A stretch of DNA of 45,936 nucleotides from Lawsonibacter sp. (GTDB lineage: Bacteria; Bacillota; Clostridia; Oscillospirales; Oscillospiraceae), in the NCBI GenBank assembly GCA_022801435.1, contig JAAWSG010000014.1, forward strand, positions 1-45,936. Direction: 5' to 3'. Under the pieces are notes generated by a model. The model was not told where the DNA came from, ran no database searches, and saw nothing but the letters and a program-made list of their open reading frames with translations. Positions 43,815-45,936 of this stretch are shown in pieces. The translations under genes were made by a program, and so were the position numbers. How positions within the stretch are numbered: the first letter of the stretch is position 1; each line of letters begins with the position of its first letter.

Positions 43815-43917
43815 TTAGCAGTTGAATATGGAACCGAAGCGCCCGCAGCAGGGACACGGCTTGTCGTTTCCGCCGCCTCCGCATCCCGGCGCGTTCGGAC
43901 CCATATTCAAGTGCTAA
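43815..43917 (+). promoter_or_regulatory. Long imperfect hairpin in the pnp leader
   Basis: Arm TTAGCAG-TTGAATATGG ending CCGAAGCGC (43815-43842) pairs with GCGCGTTCGG to CCATATTCAA-GTGCTAA (43889-43917): about 25 pairs with one G/G mismatch, one 2x2 internal loop and one bulged G, enclosing a 46-base loop. It ends 42 bases before the pnp start codon. E. coli pnp mRNA is autoregulated through an RNase III-cut leader stem; a similar role is an inference. Confidence 0.65.
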
Positions 43918-43959
43918 AGGGCAGCTGAGACGCCAGAACACAAGAAAAGGAGTGTCAAC

Positions 43960-45936
43960 ATGTCAACTATCATCAAGCATAAGCAGTTCTCAAACTTCAG
44001 GAGCTGGACCATGGACCTGTGCGGCCGGCCCCTCACCATCGAGGTGGGCAAGGTGGCCGAGCTGGCTTCCGCTTCCGCCCTGGTGAAATACGGAGAGACC
44101 ACCGTTATGGTGGCGGTCACCGTCTCCCCCCGCCCCCGGGACGGCATCGACTTCTTCCCCCTGAGCGTGGAGTTTGAGGAGAAGCTCTACGCCGTGGGCC
44201 GCATCCCCGGCTCCTTTATGCGCCGCGAGGGACGGCCCTCCCTGCCCGCCGTGCTGGCCAGCCGCCTCATTGACCGGCCCATGCGCCCCCTCTTCCCCTA
44301 CGACTTCCGCAACGACGTGTGCATCCAGTGTACCGTCATGAGCGTGGACTACGACTGCTCCCCCGAGGTGGCCGCCATGATCGGGGCCTCCGCCTGTGTG
44401 AGCTACTCCGAGATCCCCTTCGCCGGCCCCATCGGCTGCCTGGAGGTGGGCTTCTGTGACGGCCAGATCGTCCTCAACCCCGACCAGGAGCAGCGGAAGA
44501 CCTCCCGCATGGATGTGACGGTGGCCGCCACCCGGGAGAAGGTGGTCATGATTGAGGCGGGGGCGGACGAGATCCCCGACGAGATCATGTACGCCGGCAT
44601 CGTCAAGGCCCACGAGGAGATCCGCAAGCAGATTGACTTCATCGACCGGATCGTCGCCGAGATCGGCAAGCCCAAGATGGAGTACGACCACGCCCAGTTC
44701 AACCAGGAGCTTTTTGATGACATCGTGGAACACTTCATGGACGAGGCCAAGGCCGCCATGGACACCGATGACAAGTCCGTCCGGGAGAAGCGCTGGAACG
44801 AGATGATCGAGCACTGGCACGAGCGGTATCTGGAGCAGTACCCCGACATGGACCAGTACCTGGAGGAGTTCACCTACAAGTTCCAGAAGAAGATCGTAAA
44901 GGCCTGGCTGCTGGAGGGCCACCGGGTGGACGGACGGGCCCAGAACGAGATCCGTCCCCTTGCCGCCGAGGTGGGCCTGCTGCCCCGGGTCCACGGCTCC
45001 GGTCTGTTCACCCGGGGACAGACCCAGGTGCTGTCGGTGTGTACGCTAAACACCCTGGCCGCCTCCCAGAAGCTGGACACCATCTGGGAGGAGACCGAGA
45101 AGCGCTATATGCACCACTACAACTTCCCCCCCTACTCCGTGGGTGAGGCCCGGCCCCCCCGCTCCACCAACCGGCGGGAGTACGGCCACGGCTTCCTGGC
45201 GGAGCGGGCCCTGGCCCCGGTTCTGCCCAGCGTGGAGGAGTTCCCCTACGCCATCCGGGTGGTCTCCGAGGTGCTCTCCTCCAACGGCTCCACCTCCCAG
45301 GGGTCTATCTGCGGCTCCACCCTGGCCCTCATGGACGCCGGCGTGCCCATCAAGGCCCCGGTGGCCGGCATCTCCTGCGGCCTGATTCAGGACGGCAGCG
45401 GCGGCTTTACCACCTTCATCGACATCCAGGGGGTGGAGGACTTCCACGGGGAGATGGACTTCAAGGTGGCGGGCACAAAATCCGGCATCACCGCCATCCA
45501 GATGGACCTGAAGAATGACGGCCTGACCCACGAGATCATCAAGCAGGCCCTGGACATCACCCGGGACGCCCGCTTCGCCATCCTGGACGAGGTAATGCTC
45601 CCCTGCATCTCCGCCCCCCGTCCCGAGGTGAGCCGCTGGGCCCCCAAGATGATCTCCATGAAGATCGACCCGGACAAGATCCGGGAGGTCATCGGCAAGG
45701 GCGGCTCGGTCATTCAGAAGATTACCGCCGAGTCCGGGGCGCAGATCGACATTGAGGACGACGGAACCATTCACATCGCCTCCCCCGACGCCGCCAGCTG
45801 TGACGCCGCCAAGAAGATGATTGAGACCATCGTCTTCGTCCCCCAGGTGGGCGAGCTGTACTACGGCAAGGTGGTGCGCATCCTCCAGTTCGGCGCCTTC
45901 GTGGAGCTGGCCCCCGGCAAGGACGGCATGGTCCAC
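43960..45936 (+). CDS. pnp: Polyribonucleotide nucleotidyltransferase, C-terminus cut by window edge
   Basis: 659 codons are present of about 700. The first RNase PH domain begins GRPLTIEVGKVAELASASAL, with FMRREGRPS, LIDRPMRPLFP. The second has VDGRAQNEIRPLAAEVGLLP, GLFTRGQTQVL, FPPYSVGE and HEIIKQALDITRDARFAILD. The KH domain is IREVIGKGGSVIQKITAESG and the S1 domain begins GELYYGKVVRILQFGAFVEL and is cut at KDGMVH. It degrades RNA by phosphorolysis. Start ATG at 43960 behind AAAAGGAG. Confidence 0.98.
   Translation, partial: MSTIIKHKQFSNFRSWTMDLCGRPLTIEVGKVAELASASALVKYGETTVMVAVTVSPRPRDGIDFFPLSVEFEEKLYAVGRIPGSFMRREGRPSLPAVLASRLIDRPMRPLFPYDFRNDVCIQCTVMSVDYDCSPEVAAMIGASACVSYSEIPFAGPIGCLEVGFCDGQIVLNPDQEQRKTSRMDVTVAATREKVVMIEAGADEIPDEIMYAGIVKAHEEIRKQIDFIDRIVAEIGKPKMEYDHAQFNQELFDDIVEHFMDEAKAAMDTDDKSVREKRWNEMIEHWHERYLEQYPDMDQYLEEFTYKFQKKIVKAWLLEGHRVDGRAQNEIRPLAAEVGLLPRVHGSGLFTRGQTQVLSVCTLNTLAASQKLDTIWEETEKRYMHHYNFPPYSVGEARPPRSTNRREYGHGFLAERALAPVLPSVEEFPYAIRVVSEVLSSNGSTSQGSICGSTLALMDAGVPIKAPVAGISCGLIQDGSGGFTTFIDIQGVEDFHGEMDFKVAGTKSGITAIQMDLKNDGLTHEIIKQALDITRDARFAILDEVMLPCISAPRPEVSRWAPKMISMKIDPDKIREVIGKGGSVIQKITAESGAQIDIEDDGTIHIASPDAASCDAAKKMIETIVFVPQVGELYYGKVVRILQFGAFVELAPGKDGMVH

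Overview
The window is GC-rich, densely packed bacterial chromosome. Gene content and order point to a high-GC gut clostridium of the Oscillospiraceae type (Flavonifractor/Lawsonibacter/Pseudoflavonifractor-like). The evidence is an Enterococcus-type V-ATPase operon, SLH-domain secreted glycosidase, ThrE pair, EFR1-like flavodoxin-ferredoxin, a Spo0A-type DNA-binding domain, Firmicute-style AGGAGG ribosome sites and many TTG/GTG starts. The genus is an inference.

Layout. 1-7,700: V-type ATPase operon on the minus strand (F-I-K-E-C-G-A-B order, B cut by the window edge); the K subunit carries every Na+-ligand residue known from E. hirae. 7,750-13,130: minus-strand genes for a putative glycosidase, an AzlCD amino-acid exporter with an SDR oxidoreductase, and GlgX. 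13,180-19,480: Uma2 nuclease, a two-repeat P-loop ATPase, NfeD-SPFH membrane pair, polysaccharide deacetylase, a tiny membrane protein and an SLH-GH5 glycosidase. 19,740-25,000: DUF4358 lipoprotein, SGNH hydrolase, ThrE pair, an atypical phosphoribosyltransferase and a Na/Pi transporter. 25,070-25,281: a self-contained transcription unit for a 32-residue peptide. 25,300-36,040: rpoN, bactofilin, EFR1-like protein, AbgT transporter with M20 peptidase, LysR regulator, malic enzyme, rsmI, murC.

36,077-39,693 is a visibly AT-richer island between two strong terminators. It holds an orphan Spo0A-type effector domain, a four-gene operon (XRE regulator, ECF-like sigma factor, membrane DUF4367-like protein, secreted protein) with a promoter flanked by a 9-bp inverted repeat, and a serine recombinase. 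lepA follows.

41,700-42,437 is the most unusual locus. A perfect 54-bp direct repeat of the 3' end of an XRE regulator gene flanks an AT-rich insert. The insert carries an orphan CdiA-CT-like PD-(D/E)xK nuclease gene and, pointing at its 3' end, a consensus promoter followed by a structured, terminator-ended stretch that looks like a ~75-nt small RNA. rpsO and pnp (cut by the right edge) close the window; a long imperfect hairpin sits in the pnp leader.
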